NCBI GenBank assembly: GCA_037783415.1
Contig: JAZGTN010000190.1
Span: forward strand, 186,001 to 250,000
Source: Leptasterias polaris
Lineage: Eukaryota > Echinodermata > Asteroidea > Forcipulatida > Asteriidae
Length of the DNA stretch: 64,000 nt
Reading direction: 5' to 3'
Shown here one piece after another: positions 44,079 through 56,012 of the stretch. Below the pieces are notes generated by a model, which saw only the letters and a program-made list of their open reading frames with translations, searched no databases and was not told the DNA's origin. The position numbers were made by a program, and so were the translations under genes. Each line of letters opens with the position of its first letter. Within the stretch, counting starts at the first letter, position 1.

Positions 44079-45450
44079 GAAAACTAACGAAGGTTATCCA
44101 GTTTTTGATAATGCATTTTCGGCGATAGTGACTATGTAGGCTTTCAAAAAAAATAAAATAAATAAAAACATTTCCTTTGAAGGTTATCACTAAGGTATGA
44201 CTCTATACCTTTAATAAAGGCGATTTCCAAGCCAGCTCTCACCCGGTTTGATTTATTACCAACGTGCGCAAACATCAATCTGTCAGGCGTTCTACTTTGT
44301 TTACCGACTCCTTTCACGGTAACGGTATACTGTTACATAAAGCTGTCATTCTGGCTGTGGTCGTTTTTATCTCGTTGATTTTGGGACTCTAAATGCTCTT
44401 AACTGAATGCTGGTTACTGAATTTAAAGCTATAGCTTCAAGAAGCACTTGTGTCACATTGGTAATTGTCAAGGACCAGTATCAACAATTGATGTGACCCA
44501 ACATATACATGACATAACAAACCCGTGACAGGTTAATGGGCATATGTTATGAAAGTGACATTGTTGCAGGGCAACAAATCATAACTAATTATCAGTCATG
44601 CTTTCTCTAGTGAAAATAAACTCAACGTTACAAGATATTCAATCAAACGATAACCTTCTAACATAAAGATCTACTTCAACGATAATTGAGAAATAAAACA
44701 GATTTCTTAATCTCATACGTAATGTTATTAAGTATTCTGAATTTGTAGATTGGATTGTTTAATATTTTTTTCGTAATTTTAACTGAAAAAATTAAACCTT
44801 TCTTGGGGTTTTTAAAAACTCGCGCGCTTCCATGGCTCCCTCCATAGGCACTGTGCTTGTCCAATACTATAGCACTTGCATTTACGCGCACCACAAACCC
44901 ACTATAGGATACGTGCGTGAACCAGCGAATGATGACGTACTTGTTGGGACGGGAAACCAGGAAGTAGCGAGGTGTCGTGTGTTTACACGGTAACTATGTA
45001 TGATGATCTCATTATTCGAAGACATTCACCAAGTTAAGACGAGATAATTTACCGTCCTGAACTCATGTGCTGTCGGTGGATGTACTCGGAACACAAATAA
45101 GAATCCAGATCCTGTCCAGAGAAGGGGGTGGGTTTCGTGACCAACACACGGACAAACTTCACGTTGACAAAATGGACAATGATTTGTAGTGCCCATTTGC
45201 TTCACAAACGGAGAGTCAGACTGGACAGGCACAGAAGCATCAAAACATATACTTCTGTAGTAGCATAATACTATATACAATAGTTTTAAATGTTTGTTGA
45301 TAATAAATAGCCACAGGTTTCATTCAAACTGGTCATCACAATATCACATCAAGTTTGTGAAAAATGCAAAATTAAACAAGTGCTATTCACACCATCAGCA
45401 CTGGTGTTTTGTGGTAGCACTTTGATGGCTTCGATAATCTGCTCATAAAC
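44079..45450. other. Mostly non-genic; one MITE scrap
   Basis: Bases about 44445-44545 are a fragment of TTAA family 3 (GTGTCACATTGGTAATTGTC, GATGTGACCCAACATATACA). The minus frame at 45026-45280 contains a CPFC-x5-CPC pattern that could be part of a cysteine-rich transposon protein. It lies on the same strand as the broken ORF at 45813-46031, but no family is recognised. No other feature. Confidence 0.4.
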
Positions 45451-45802
45451 ACAGGGTGTTTAGATAATCTTCCAAGTTAGCTGGTGGACAGTACAAACGA
45501 ACTATTCAAACCTAATCTCCCCACTCCAAGCTGTGTACAATTGGGCTTTGTTAAGATCTCGTTTGTACTCTTAACCTTTTGAGGAATCCTAGATGTATTA
45601 CAACTAGATCATTTAAATAAAAAACAGTGACTGCTTAATTGGCAGTTTGAATTTTCTAGATAAATGCTGTTTCCTACAGCGCCATTTCAAATGCTAATGG
45701 TACAAAGCCCAATTGTACACAGCTTGGAGTGGGGAGATTAGGTTTGAATAGTTCGTTTGTACTGTCCACCAGCTAACTTGGAAGATTATTTAAACACCCT
45801 GT
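45451..45802. mobile_element. 352-bp DNA element with ~80-bp near-perfect TIRs
   Basis: From CCAAGTTAGCTGGTGGACAG (left, about 45472) to CTGTCCACCAGCTAACTTGG (right) the ends are inverted copies over some 80 bp, with no difference that I see. Outside these the inversion continues through ACAGGGTGTTTA(G/A)ATAATCTT to about 45451 and 45802 with one mismatch. The interior (about 45548-45700) is unique and non-coding. The CAGGGTG start is hAT-like, but I cannot find an 8-bp target duplication. The near-identity of the arms implies recent activity or conversion. Confidence 0.8.
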
Positions 45803-45812
45803 TACGTTGACG

Positions 45813-46031
45813 TTAATGGAAATATATAAGTTCGCGATCCTCTGCGGCCAGTGGCTCAAACCTACATGTATATGGTTCGGCAACTCCCCCAGCTTCATCA
45901 ACGCCCTCTTCGTCTTCGGAGGAGCTCCCTCAACCGTCAGAGCTATCCTCACTATCAATACTATCATATGTATTTACTAATTCTTCTTCGTCTACACTAT
46001 GTTCCTCCCACGATCCGCTAGTGTCTGACAT
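45813..46031 (-). pseudogene. N-terminal piece of a transposon-type protein, one nonsense codon
   Basis: From ATG 46031-46029 the frame encodes an acidic N-terminus (MSDTSGSWEEHSVDEEELV), meets TGA at codon 34 (45932-45930), then continues in the same frame as SSSEDEEGVDEAGG...YTCRFEPLAAEDREL to a stop at 45813. Acidic-rich sequence followed by a CRFEPL-type motif is, from memory, the N-terminal pattern of transposon-associated proteins with a P2X7-C-terminus-like zinc domain (RFEP...CGNC). That downstream zinc domain is not found, and the TIR element begins 11 bp beyond the last stop. Family assignment is tentative; the broken state is seen directly. Confidence 0.55.
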
Positions 46032-46389
46032 TTTGTTTTCGTAACCGTGAAAATAGCTATAGACGCGTACAATAAACACACTCCGCTGCGCGGGGGGTAA
46101 ACAAGCCGTTTCCACTCATGTACGTCATCAAAGTCTATGGTATATTTTCATCACGTGACACGCTGTTTCCAAAAACTCGCTATGAGGAGGGGGTGAACGC
46201 TGGTCAAAATGACCCTTTTTTTAAATTACGCAACCACCGCTAAGGATTTTCTTTGAAATATACGTAATCATGAAACACAAATTGATTGGATTTCGGCAAA
46301 GTTTAAATTATCTTAGTGCCGTTGAAGTAGATCTTTAACTATCAAAACAACAACTAGACAAGCACATTTCGAGTCTCACCCTTTAGTCC

Positions 46390-46700
46390 CTGCACCTGGC
46401 CCACATTCATTAAGCAGTTTACTGCTTAGAAACTTTACTGCTTAGAACTTGTTATGCTTACTATAGCAAAAAACATGCGTCGGCTAAAGTGTATTTCATG
46501 AACAATCGTAGACTTGTTGACAAGTCGTTAATGATGGTTGCGGTGGGTCGAGTCGCGTGTGGTGCTGTAGCATAATAAAGAATGCTCTCGCGAGATCACT
46601 GCTCTCGCGCGAAGTTGCTGGCTGCCGACTCTTCGTCATTAACGACGTGTGAAACCCGAATACTGTACGTATTCATTTATTCAGGTACGAACGCAGTATA
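46390..46700. mobile_element. MITE half with GACTTGTTGACAAGTCG and CTCTCGCG words
   Basis: GAACAATCGTAGACTTGTTG, ACAAGTCGTTAATG and CTCTCGCGAGATCACTGCTC are repeated in reverse orientation at 48598-48735. At 46395-46460 there is also a GCTTA-rich scrap (AAGCAGTTTACTGCTTAGAA). Confidence 0.5.
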
Positions 46701-47035
46701 CGTACATTACGGTTGCTGTAGAGACGATCATTGAGACGAGTCCATTTTATCTGAGGGTAGTACTAATTTTAGTTACTGTAAATGCGATAAATGCTTGCAC
46801 TTGAGACATCTGTGAGTATGTTTTCTGTGTGTTAACTCCTTTATTAATTTAGTAACTAAAGACATAAAGTAAACTTATCTTAAAATGCATTATTATATAA
46901 TTGTTTAAGATGTGTGTTTTGCCTCATAAAAATAAATAATGCCTACTGTGAATAGTTACCGATCCGCTCCAGTCCTTTAACCCGATGTGTTCTACAGTGA
47001 TCGTGTGTATTAAGTGTGTATAAACAACGGACACG
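46701..47035. other. Non-genic stretch
   Basis: Nothing recognised. Confidence 0.4.
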
Positions 47036-47039
47036 GAAA

Positions 47040-47175
47040 CCAGTCAACTCGCCCCCCTAGCAAAGTCGCCAATTACAAAAAACACATGTACAAAGTCACC
47101 GATTACAAAGTCGCCCACTATCAAAGTCGCCCACTGACATACAAACTCGTCCCCTCTCATATTCGCCCCTCACAA
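47040..47175 (+). repeat. Degenerate short repeat, CAAAGTCGCC words
   Basis: Five or six CAAAGTC(G/A)CC boxes spaced about 15-20 bp apart. No period holds across the block. Confidence 0.5.
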
Positions 47176-47199
47176 GGGAATTTAAAAAATTTGTGTGAT

Positions 47200-47660
47200 T
47201 GGACTTCAAGGCAACGAAAGCTATCTTAAGGGAACAAAAGCTAGCTAACTTGAGGGAACGAAAGAGGAATTTTGGGGAACAAAATCTCATTGCGAAGGAA
47301 CGGGAGCGTATATTTAGGGAACGAAAGCATATTTCGGACGAATGAAAGTTTAGTTCGGGCAACTAATTCAAAGTCGTATTTCGATGAAACGAAAGCTTAT
47401 TTTTAGGGAAAGAAATCTCCTTTCGGTGGAATTTTTTTTTTTTATTGAACGAAAGCATATTTCGAGCGAACGAAAGTATATTTTGTTCGAACAAAATCAT
47501 ATTTCGAGGAAACGAATGCGTATCTTTCAGGTAACAAAAGCGTATTTCTGGGTAACAAAATCGTATTTCGGGGGAAAGAAAGCGTTTTCGAGGGAACACA
47601 AACGTATTTCTAGGAAAAATCTATTTCGTTACCTAGAAAAACACAACTTTGTTTACAAAT
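47200..47660 (+). repeat. Degenerate ~21-bp tandem repeat (GGGAACGAAAGCATATTTCG)
   Basis: About 20 units with consensus GGGAACGAAAGCATATTTCG and many substitutions and indels. The ORFs on both strands here (FRERNLLSVE-type, RKRFLSPEIRF-type) are repeat artefacts. A T11 run lies near 47432. Confidence 0.7.
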
Positions 47661-48595
47661 AAAAAAAATATATTATTTTATGTGACAAAATTATATTTTG
47701 ATTGAGTTAAATAATATTTTGAGGAAACAAAATTACTTTGTTGGAATTTTGTGTGTCGAGAGATGGAAAAAGAAATTCCGAGGGAGAATTTGTTTTTCAC
47801 ATATTATAATTTGTAATTTATTTTTCACCTGTTCCTTCAGGGGCTCTGTTTTTGTTTTGTTTGTTTTTTTTTTTTGGGGGGGGCTCGTTTTGTCACACAA
47901 ATTGTTTAACCTAATATATGTTTAACGTCAATATAAGAGTGGTATTCCTATTTATTGACATAAATCTTATTTAATTTCGAAATTGGGGGAAGGAACGTAC
48001 ACCTAGCAATGAAACGTTGCGATTTTAAAACAGCGGATTCGATCAGCGAGGTTTACCGACTAACAAACTCGCAATGACAAGGTAGTTGGTGGCCTGGCTC
48101 CCTTTAATCCCTCCCACATGTTCATGAGCTTCCAGGTACAGCTATCTCTTGCGTCGCGCTGAACCCCGCCGCGAGGCACTGCTTTGCCCCGACAGCTATA
48201 CGATTTGCCCGTGTGTTTATACCTTGGAGGAAGAAATTTAAACTTATGTACCCACACGCTGTGCACTGTCAAACACGCTTCCGTTGCTCGGACTCTCTGA
48301 AATAAAATCTTACCTTCGTTTTTTGTAATTACTTACAAGTTGTACCCATAATTTGAATACGTATTTTCTTTTGACAAAATACTCATGAACACAATCACTC
48401 GCATCACTCCACTCAGTGTTTGGTTGATCGTGCATGATCAAAGCAACATAAAACTCCATCCAGTACAGGATTTAATGTTTAATATTCATCTACAGTTTGA
48501 ATATTCATAGATATAACAGAATTGACCAATCAGATGCGTCCGTACGAAATCAGCTGAAGTGCCCATAGGCCGTGCACAAACCGCCTGCAGGTTTC
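47661..48595. other. Non-genic stretch with one GC-richer minus-strand frame
   Basis: The frame at 48272-48060 on the minus strand (70 codons, containing SYSCRGKAVPRGGVQ and SCTWKLMNMWEGLKG) lies in a GC-richer island and reads protein-like, but no family is recognised and there is no clear splice context. The rest has no signal except a T-rich/G8 run at about 47855-47882. Confidence 0.3.
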
Positions 48596-48740
48596 ACAAG
48601 TCGGTAAATGTGACCAGTCTTGAGAGCAGTAATCTCGCACAGAGCAGCCCTCTCGCGGGATATTGCGAGAAAGCAGTTCCGCTATCACCGCGACAGACAT
48701 TTATCGACTTGTCCACAAGTCTAGAACAATCGTGAAGATT
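48596..48740. mobile_element. Inverse partner of the 46490-46640 MITE half
   Basis: CTCTCGCGGGATATTGCGAG, CATTTATCGACTTGTCCACA and AGTCTAGAACAATCG are the reverse-complement relatives of 46.5 kb, about 2.1 kb apart. They may be the two ends of one larger decayed element or two separate insertions. Confidence 0.5.
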
Positions 48741-50190
48741 TGACAATGCGTGTGAGCGTTCACAATGGATTCGCATTGTTACGTCATTCATTATGCTAAC
48801 GAGAATATAGCACATCGTAAAAACTGAGGTGTAAACATTTACGCCATGGATGTTTTCACATATATACCGACGAGAGAATCAAAATAAAATCTTACAGAGT
48901 GAAAAAATAACACCAGTGTAATGTTTTATTTATTTATTTTTTGGGGGCAGAATTAGTGTTATTTTAACACCCTATCGTGTAAATTTCGGCTCTTTTCCGT
49001 ATCTACAACATGTGACAACACGAAGGGTGTACATGTTAACACTTTAGTTTATGTAACGCATGTAGTTTGCCTTCGGTTTGCAGTGTTTATGAAATAGACG
49101 TTCCGTAAATGGCCGTCAGGAAACAGACATCGCTTGATTACAAGCTTTGTGAAGTTACATGCATACATTTAAGGCATGTTATAAATTATAGCGCCACTAC
49201 ATCAAGAACGCAGCGCATTAGATTGGATAATAATCATTTTTGATACATTTCTTGAATTTGCAAAAAGAGTCAGGTTCTCTGATGGAGATGGTGAGTGCAT
49301 TCCAGGTATGGGGAGCAAAATGAGAAAAGAAGCCGAATTTGGCCCTGCTCAAAGCTACAGCGAATTTGAGACACACAACTACGTAAAGCCAATGAACGTT
49401 TAATGCATGGGGTATGTATTTTCATCTTCGAACATCATGGAGGCAACGGAGGCAAAGTGTCCATGCCCTTTGCCTCGGCACACTTGAAACTTCCCATACA
49501 ATTTGTAATAGGCCTATCCGTCATTTAGTTATCACAACAACGCTTTGCCTTTACAACAACCAAATGGCTGGTCTGCATTAAGAAAATTAATAGCTGTAAA
49601 TTATGGCTCGTCTATTAGTAATGGCTTGCCTTTTATTTATTACATAGATCTTTTTCATTATTGTCTGAGTGTTCAATTAATTATAATATTTGTTTTTAGG
49701 TTAGGATGAAATTATTCCTTAGTGGGCAGTATATTGTGTCCAAAAGTCCATGTGAACTGTCACCATCAATTATTTGGGAATTCAAATAAGTATAGAAATG
49801 AATCGGTACGTGGACTGACAGCAAACAATAAAAACTGTTATTGCTATACAGAGATACATTTTTCAATGTCACCATGAACAATTTGTTTTAATATTTTTTT
49901 TATTTTTTTTGAACAAAGAAGTGTGTCACACAAACGTCAATTCATAACTTATTTGATAACTCAATGAAAGAGCTAATTTCATAATTCAAAAGCTTGTTCC
50001 GTGTTAGAGCTAGTTATTAGATTATTTTAAACGCCGGAAAACCATTCGACTGTGAAAAGTGAAAATGCATTATTTACAAAAGCAACGAAGCACATTTGCT
50101 ATGATTTCGGCTGTGAACGAAGTTTCATTGATGACAGTGGTTCCTCTGGCCGCTAAACTGATCGATGAGAAAACGCAATTGGAGTAAAAT
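48741..50190. other. Non-genic stretch
   Basis: AT-rich with no coding or structured repeat signal that I can support. Confidence 0.4.
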
Positions 50191-50194
50191 TTAC

Positions 50195-50312
50195 AATGAC
50201 TGAAAATTACTGACAATAATTGACCATGACCGACAATGACTAAAAAACTAACTGACTATATAATTATATGACTGACATTGACTGATAATGACTGACAAGA
50301 ATGCAACTTCAA
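50195..50312 (+). repeat. Degenerate TGACTGACAA-type short repeat
   Basis: AATGACTGA, TTACTGACAA, TGACCGACAATGAC and ATTGACTGATAATGAC follow one another with a ~10-bp loose period. Confidence 0.6.
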
Positions 50313-51058
50313 TCATTTCACCAACACATCAAAATTTTGAGTTTTTGACAAACAGAGTTAAAAAAAAACAACTTACAAATTAAAAGAATACATGTTTTTG
50401 TTTATATAAAGTTGTCCATTTATGGCTAATTTCCACAGAGAGGAGGTGATATTTAAAATTAAATAAATAAATAACAAAGAGCGAGGTGGTTCTACAGATT
50501 AGCATGGTGTGCCGCATATGCAGGGGAAACTTTGTTTTTATTTTTTATGAAATACATTGAATTAATAAAATATGAATTATGGGTTTTGGGGCATAAGTTG
50601 AGATACACTGTATATTTAGTTTGCAAAAATACAAACTGTATCAATTTATTTCACTTTGATACAACATCCAATGGCGCTAGCGCTAATTTAAGGATGGATA
50701 AAATCTTGTTTTATATTCGGAAACTCACACAATAGAAACACACACAAAAACACACACAATAGAACAAGGCAAAAGACAAATTTAAAGAGGACAATCAAAT
50801 TAGAACTACGCTTGAACTAGACTAAACCAGACTAGACCAGGCTTTGATGATTATATAGATCAGAGGGTGGGCTGAAATACTTGATTAATTTGATTTTTGA
50901 AGGCTGAGATAGACTGATGAAATATGTCTACAGCATGGTTGGCTGGGGTGACGGAATTAAACAGTGAAATGAGACGATGTATGAAGCCCTTTGTGGCAAT
51001 TACCCTGTTTTTAGGGACAATAAACAGACCTGAGTGACGGAGGTTGGACGGGGAACCT
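50313..51058. other. Non-genic stretch
   Basis: Nothing recognised. A CACACAAAAACACACAC scrap lies near 50740. Confidence 0.4.
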
Positions 51059-51059
51059 T

Positions 51060-51445
51060 GAAGGCAACGTCTACCTTTGGTTTTTGGAACCGTTCGATTG
51101 TTTTAATCCTATAAACATGTGACAATTAAGTAACCTTTCACAAAGTGATCGCGTTTTTTTTATTTGTTTTGATATCGCTGAAAATCCGGAGCGAATATGT
51201 CCACGCAGGAAGAACAATCCCTAGTAGGAAAACACAATCTGAGAAAAGTTTGTAACAGAAAAGCTTCTCAGATTCAAAGTTCGGGTCATACAAACTGATA
51301 TCATTTTACATAAGCATAATACTTCGAAGTGAAATGTTTCTCAACATGCTTTTTACTTTCGAAAGCTGCGGTTGGCTTCTAAACAATACGTTTTTAGTGC
51401 CAATATCTTAAAGAGTGGTTACCAAACGCATACCTTCCCTTTTAA
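51060..51445 (-). mobile_element. TTAA MITE family 2 copy, minus orientation
   Basis: The copy begins at about GAAGGCAACGTCTACCTTTG and ends GCATACCTTCCCTTTTAAA. The interior carries GGAACCGTTCGATTGTTTTA, GTCCACGCAGGAAGAACAAT, AAGCTTCTCAGATTC and GAAAGCTGCGGTTGGCTTCT. It is a nearly full-length copy. Confidence 0.75.
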
Positions 51446-53155
51446 AGGGAAACAACGATCAAAGCAAATTGCAGGTAAATTTACAATTAACACATTTAAA
51501 ATATAAATCAAATCCATAGTATTTCTACGATTTTTGAGTTAGACTTTGCTGTTTAAATTGTTCTTGTCCCCACAAAAACGCAATAGTGCCCATTCAAAAA
51601 GAAAGTTAAAATAATGAAGAAAAAAAAAACATGATTAAAAACTAATACATCTGCCTTTTGTAGGCCTTCACAATAAAGTAAAACAACAAACTGTAATCGT
51701 ATTCCAAGCAAATATTGTTTAACTTATGCGGTGGGGATTGTCGCTATCATCACCGGAAGCGCGTGCGCCAAAGTGTTGACCAATGGGATGCAGAGGAATG
51801 AACAGTTGGTGTGCTTCGCGCTAGTCTGGTAACGATAACCAGCGGTTCACGTGTATAAACATAGGCCATTGGTAATTGTGACCAGCGTTGCGCGCTGCAG
51901 ACTATTGATTAACCGGTATACTAGACTATAGGGCATCGTCCAAATATCTGTTCCATTTTCAAGTTTCGTAGTCTCCAGAGGGGTATAACACAAAACCTTT
52001 ATGAATTGGTTGATATTAGTGTGTCGAATGCATATCAAAAAAGTTCCCGCTGATTGGAGTCCTAAATAATGAGAAAATCCATTAATTAATTGTAACCCTA
52101 TTAGGGGCGGGGTTTTGAGGACTTATATGGAGGGGGGAAATGTACCCCTCCATATTTTCTAAAGTTTATGACCGATTTTCAAGAAACTTGTCACAAATGT
52201 TCATTTTAACAAGTTGTACATGATTTCATTGAAATTATTCAAAAAAATTGCCACTAAAAAAAATGTTTGGCCGTTTTTGCCAATTTTTGGTCAAAAATAC
52301 ATTTTCCCCCCATAAATTACATATTTGAGGTCAAATTTTTATAAAACTTGGCAAAGTTATTTATGTTGACATAATCAATAGAATGTCCTCATTTTTTTTT
52401 GCTGGGGTCACCATTGGAGCACTATTTTATCCAATCAAAACCAATTTGTATACAGTGTACCTGTGAAGTGGGGGCACAAAAGTACCGGTAAATATCTGCC
52501 TTTTCAGTATTTTTTAGTTCTCAAAGAAAAAGTTTCACAATGTTTAGTTTGTGATTTCATATGGTAAACAAATTTGTATTCCAATTGGTTTAAAGACAAC
52601 ATCATTGTATGCCATCACCACACTGAGTACTCTATATTTCAATTGATCCAAAAAAACTAACACAAAGTCACAAAGTACTGAATTCTTGGTCAAATTTATT
52701 AATATAATTTAAAGTCAAATTCATTTTTGTTGTTTACAGAATATGGGTTGTGTATTTAGAAAACAAAACCACTTTGTTTTGATTTACTTGTAGAATACCA
52801 CAGATGTTCGTTTCATATGAACTAACACTTCAAGTTGTTTCTTTTTAATTCCAGCTACGTTGTATAAGACCCTTCCCCCACAAGTCCTTCGTATAAAGCC
52901 TAGAGTGCAAAATTTGTCAACATTCAAAACATCCCATGACATCATTCAGGAGAAAAATGAGTCTGTACATTTTTGAATGGGGATGTTTTGGTTCATTCGT
53001 GACTTTTCAGAACAAAATTTGAAACATGACGTCATTGGATTTCAACAACTGATGGGTCATATATTCCAAGGAGGATTTTGTTCATCAGTCAAAAGTTCAA
53101 ATTCAAGGCTGTTTTGATTGAATATCATCGGAAGTCAGGAATGAACCAAAACATC
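51446..53155. other. Long AT-rich stretch with foldback remnants
   Basis: No gene is recognised. Bases 51725-51930 hold phrases (GATAACCAGCGGTTCACGTG, GACCAGCGTTGCGCGCTGCA) related to the foldback element at 55440-56010. Bases about 52968-53001 (GTACATTTTTGAATGGGGAT, GTTTTGGTTCATTC) are inverted at about 53140-53168 (AATGAACCAAAACATCCCCG), an imperfect hairpin around 140 bp of sequence. Confidence 0.45.
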
Positions 53156-53169
53156 CCCGTACATGAGTA

Positions 53170-53545
53170 CTCAATCTATTGGACAATGAGTACATCATGA
53201 GTACCATCTATGCCTTCTAGCATGGTATTCGTTATTCGCTGAAAGATTTCAGGGGCACTTTTGATTCCGAATGGTAGTCTTGACTTGACTTGACTCGTAG
53301 TCGAGTTCTATCTGTAGGAACCCTGACTTGGCATCTATCACAGATAAAATCTTGGCACCTGACATCGATGCGACTACTTCTTTTACTGCGGGGGTTGGAT
53401 AATGTTCACGGCGTATTGCTTTGTTGAGATCTTTTGGGTCTGTACATATGCATACTTTCCCATTCTTCACCACGGTTACCATTGAACTCACCCAGTCGGT
53501 TGGCTCTGTGACTTCCACAATGTTTCTTTCAAGGCCTCCGTAGAT
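53170..53545 (-). pseudogene. Ty3/Gypsy-type reverse transcriptase fragment
   Basis: On the minus strand, frame one carries the start of a Gypsy-type RT domain: a TEPTDWVSSMV motif, then CTDPKDLNKAI and IDAKSGFLQIELD. It then meets a deletion near 53280. Homology resumes in another frame with LPFGIKSAPEIFQR before decaying near 53170, where the catalytic aspartate pair would lie. This is an isolated fragment without LTRs, protease or integrase nearby. Inactive; described only. Confidence 0.85.
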
Positions 53546-54865
53546 TTTTAATTTTGTGCAGGGATCGGTATAAAAGCCGAATTTTGAAGAAAGACTCTTG
53601 TATTTATTTCACTGTGATGAGTTTCTTGCTCTTCAGTTGTTCAAAATTAGATTTACTGAGTTTTACTATATTCACGGTGATGATTGCAGGCTATCTAACA
53701 ATATGCGCGTTGGCATGGCTCTCCTTCCCTTTGAGGCTTTGTACATAATATCTTGTGAAATGGACAGCATGTGCCTATGGTCTTCTTCACACACCTTTAC
53801 AAAACATTCTTCTTCGGGTTCAGTTGAGGCACCGGTAACCCAAGCTAAGAAATTGTAGAGCTTCACAGGTACCAGTTTTTCTGCAGCGACCATTGTCAGG
53901 TTGGCTGAACTGGGGGACCATGGCAATGTTGTTGGTGGAAGTTTTGCAATTTCCTCCTTTAAGTCCAGAGCACATGAATGGCGTTCTCTCAATGTACTGT
54001 GCGAATAAGTAGTGTGCTGTCATCTGTGTCAGTGTCCGTGTCTGTACATGATGAGGTCTCACTTTCAACACTATCATTGAGCAGCCTTTCAGTACTTAGA
54101 GTGTCAACATAAACAAAGTCACTGCGAGTCTTCCTGGATGGGTGCAGGAAGCGTAGCTGGGGATATTTCATTTTCAGACGCCGCTTTAGACTCCATGTCT
54201 TATATGTTTTAGCATCCTTTCCTTCAACAGACTTGACAGTTTTCAGGAACAGTTGCTTCAACTTGGTGAGTCGAAAGACATTGTTCTTTTCCATAAGTTC
54301 TTTCTCAACAACATCTTGGCAAAATACCTCGAAGGATGGAGTGTACAAAAACAGATGATCAGTGTTACTACTGCCCTTTTGTGTATATTGCTTGCCTGTT
54401 GTTAGGAATCGTGTGTATTCCCTGTAACACGAACTGTGGTACTGTACCTCAATTGCTACACAGTCCTTGTTGTTGATTTGTGTCAACAAGTTGTTATATT
54501 TTTTCTGTTTCGCAGCTTTCAGTAGTAGGCCTCCATTAATTAACTCACAGCGAGTCAATCTTTCTGGTAGTGACGTTCCTCTGCCTTTACTTTTGGAGTA
54601 CCTCTTCCCACGACAAACAACACATACTGGAGGAAGAACATGTGCAGACCTTGCCGACTGTGTGTCAATCCCATCATGTGACCGCAGCCCTCTTCTTTGT
54701 CTTTTTGCATATGGCTCATCACTCACACTTGCATCATGGGACTCTGTCTCTCCTGAAACAAGAAAAGTTGCATCATAAACATGTGTTTGTATTTTAGCTG
54801 TTATTTTTACAGTTTTATTTTACAGGTGTATGCCTAGCTCTAGTGATTTTTATTTTATGTTTATG

Positions 54866-55435
54866 CTCAAGCTTAAATTGAAAAATTGGGCATGGGTCGT
54901 GGGTACCAGCTGTACATTCAGCAAAAGTTTATTTTATTATATTATATCATATCATTAAGAAAATTATTTCACAAAATCCTATTCGAATTGAAAAATTGGG
55001 CGTGGGTCGTGGGTACCAGCTGTACATTCGGTAACAACCTATGTTACTATAATATTAAGTTAAACAAAATTATTTTACAAATTCCTACTCGAATTGAAAA
55101 ATTGGGCGGGTTGTGGGTACCATACAGTAACAATTTATGTTACTATAATAACAATAAAAATTTATGTTACTATAATATTAAGTTTAACAAAATTATTTTA
55201 CAAAATCCTATTCGAATTGAAAAATTGGGCGTGGGTCGTGGGTACCAGCTGTACATTCGGTAAAAATGTATGTTATTACAATATCTATTATAATATCAAG
55301 TTGAACAAAATTATTTTACAAAATCCTATTCGAATTGAAAAATTGGGCATGGGTCGTGGCCAGCTGTACATTCAGCAACAAATTATGTTAAGTTAAACAA
55401 AATTATTTTACAAAATCATATTCAATTGAAAACTT
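54866..55435 (+). repeat. ~115-bp tandem repeat inside the intron, 5-6 copies
   Basis: Each unit has GAATTGAAAAATTGGGC(G/A)TG, GGTCGTGGGTACCAGCTGTA, CATTC(G/A)GTAACAA and a TATGTTACTATAATATTAAGTT tail ending in ACAAAATTATTTTACAAAAT. Units vary in length by indels in the AT-rich tail. The in-frame readings (KNWAWVVGTSCTF) are repeat artefacts. Confidence 0.85.
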
Positions 55436-55439
55436 TTTG

Positions 55440-56012
55440 CCCTTCACGTTTACATGGGCATGGCTATAGTTCTTTTGAAATCAGATCTCGCCAAATTTAG
55501 GCTCTATGTGTTCTTTGTACTCTCATTGAGAGTTACACAGGTCCAGAAAATCCACTCCGCAAAACGTTTTTGCAAACATCGATAATTTCTCACCGTTTTC
55601 AGAATCCTCGCCTTACACGGAAACAAATATTGCTGCTTGCGTTTTTTAATCACTGGTATGGCTTTGCGCAACCGCTGGTCCACAATATACATGAACCGTT
55701 GGTTATCGTGAACCAGCGTATGCTGGCAATCAATGCTGCGCGACGCTGGTTTTACACATGAACCGTTGGTGGACCAGCGGTTGCGTGAAGCCATACCAGT
55801 GATTACGAACGCGAGGAGAGGATTCTGAAAAACGGTGAGAATTTATCGTTTTTTGCAAAAAATATTTGCAGAGTGGATTTTCTGGACCCGTGCAACGCTC
55901 AACGAGAGTACAAAGAACACATAGTCTATTTTTTTTCGAGGTCTGATTTGTTTAGCCATGTAGTAAACGTGAAGGACAAACAGTTTCGAATAAGATTTTG
56001 TTTCAATTCATG
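55440..56012. mobile_element. Large foldback element inside the intron
   Basis: The left arm (TTCACGTTTACATG...GTGTTCTTTGTACTCTCATT...GTCCAGAAAATCCACTC) is inverted on the right (GAGTGGATTTTCTGGACCCG...GAGAGTACAAAGAACACATA...GTAAACGTGAA). The central part is itself a near palindrome around CTGGTCCACAATATACATGA and GTTGGTGGACCAGCGGTTGC. Arms are roughly 200 bp. No coding part. Confidence 0.75.

Noticed and set aside
47363..47662. Overlapping plus and minus ORFs of 78-92 codons
   Set aside because: They lie in the degenerate ~21-bp repeat and have no family features.
54886..55396. Plus-strand ORFs with KNWAWVVGTSCTF repeats
   Set aside because: They are translations of the ~115-bp tandem repeat within the intron of the minus-strand gene.
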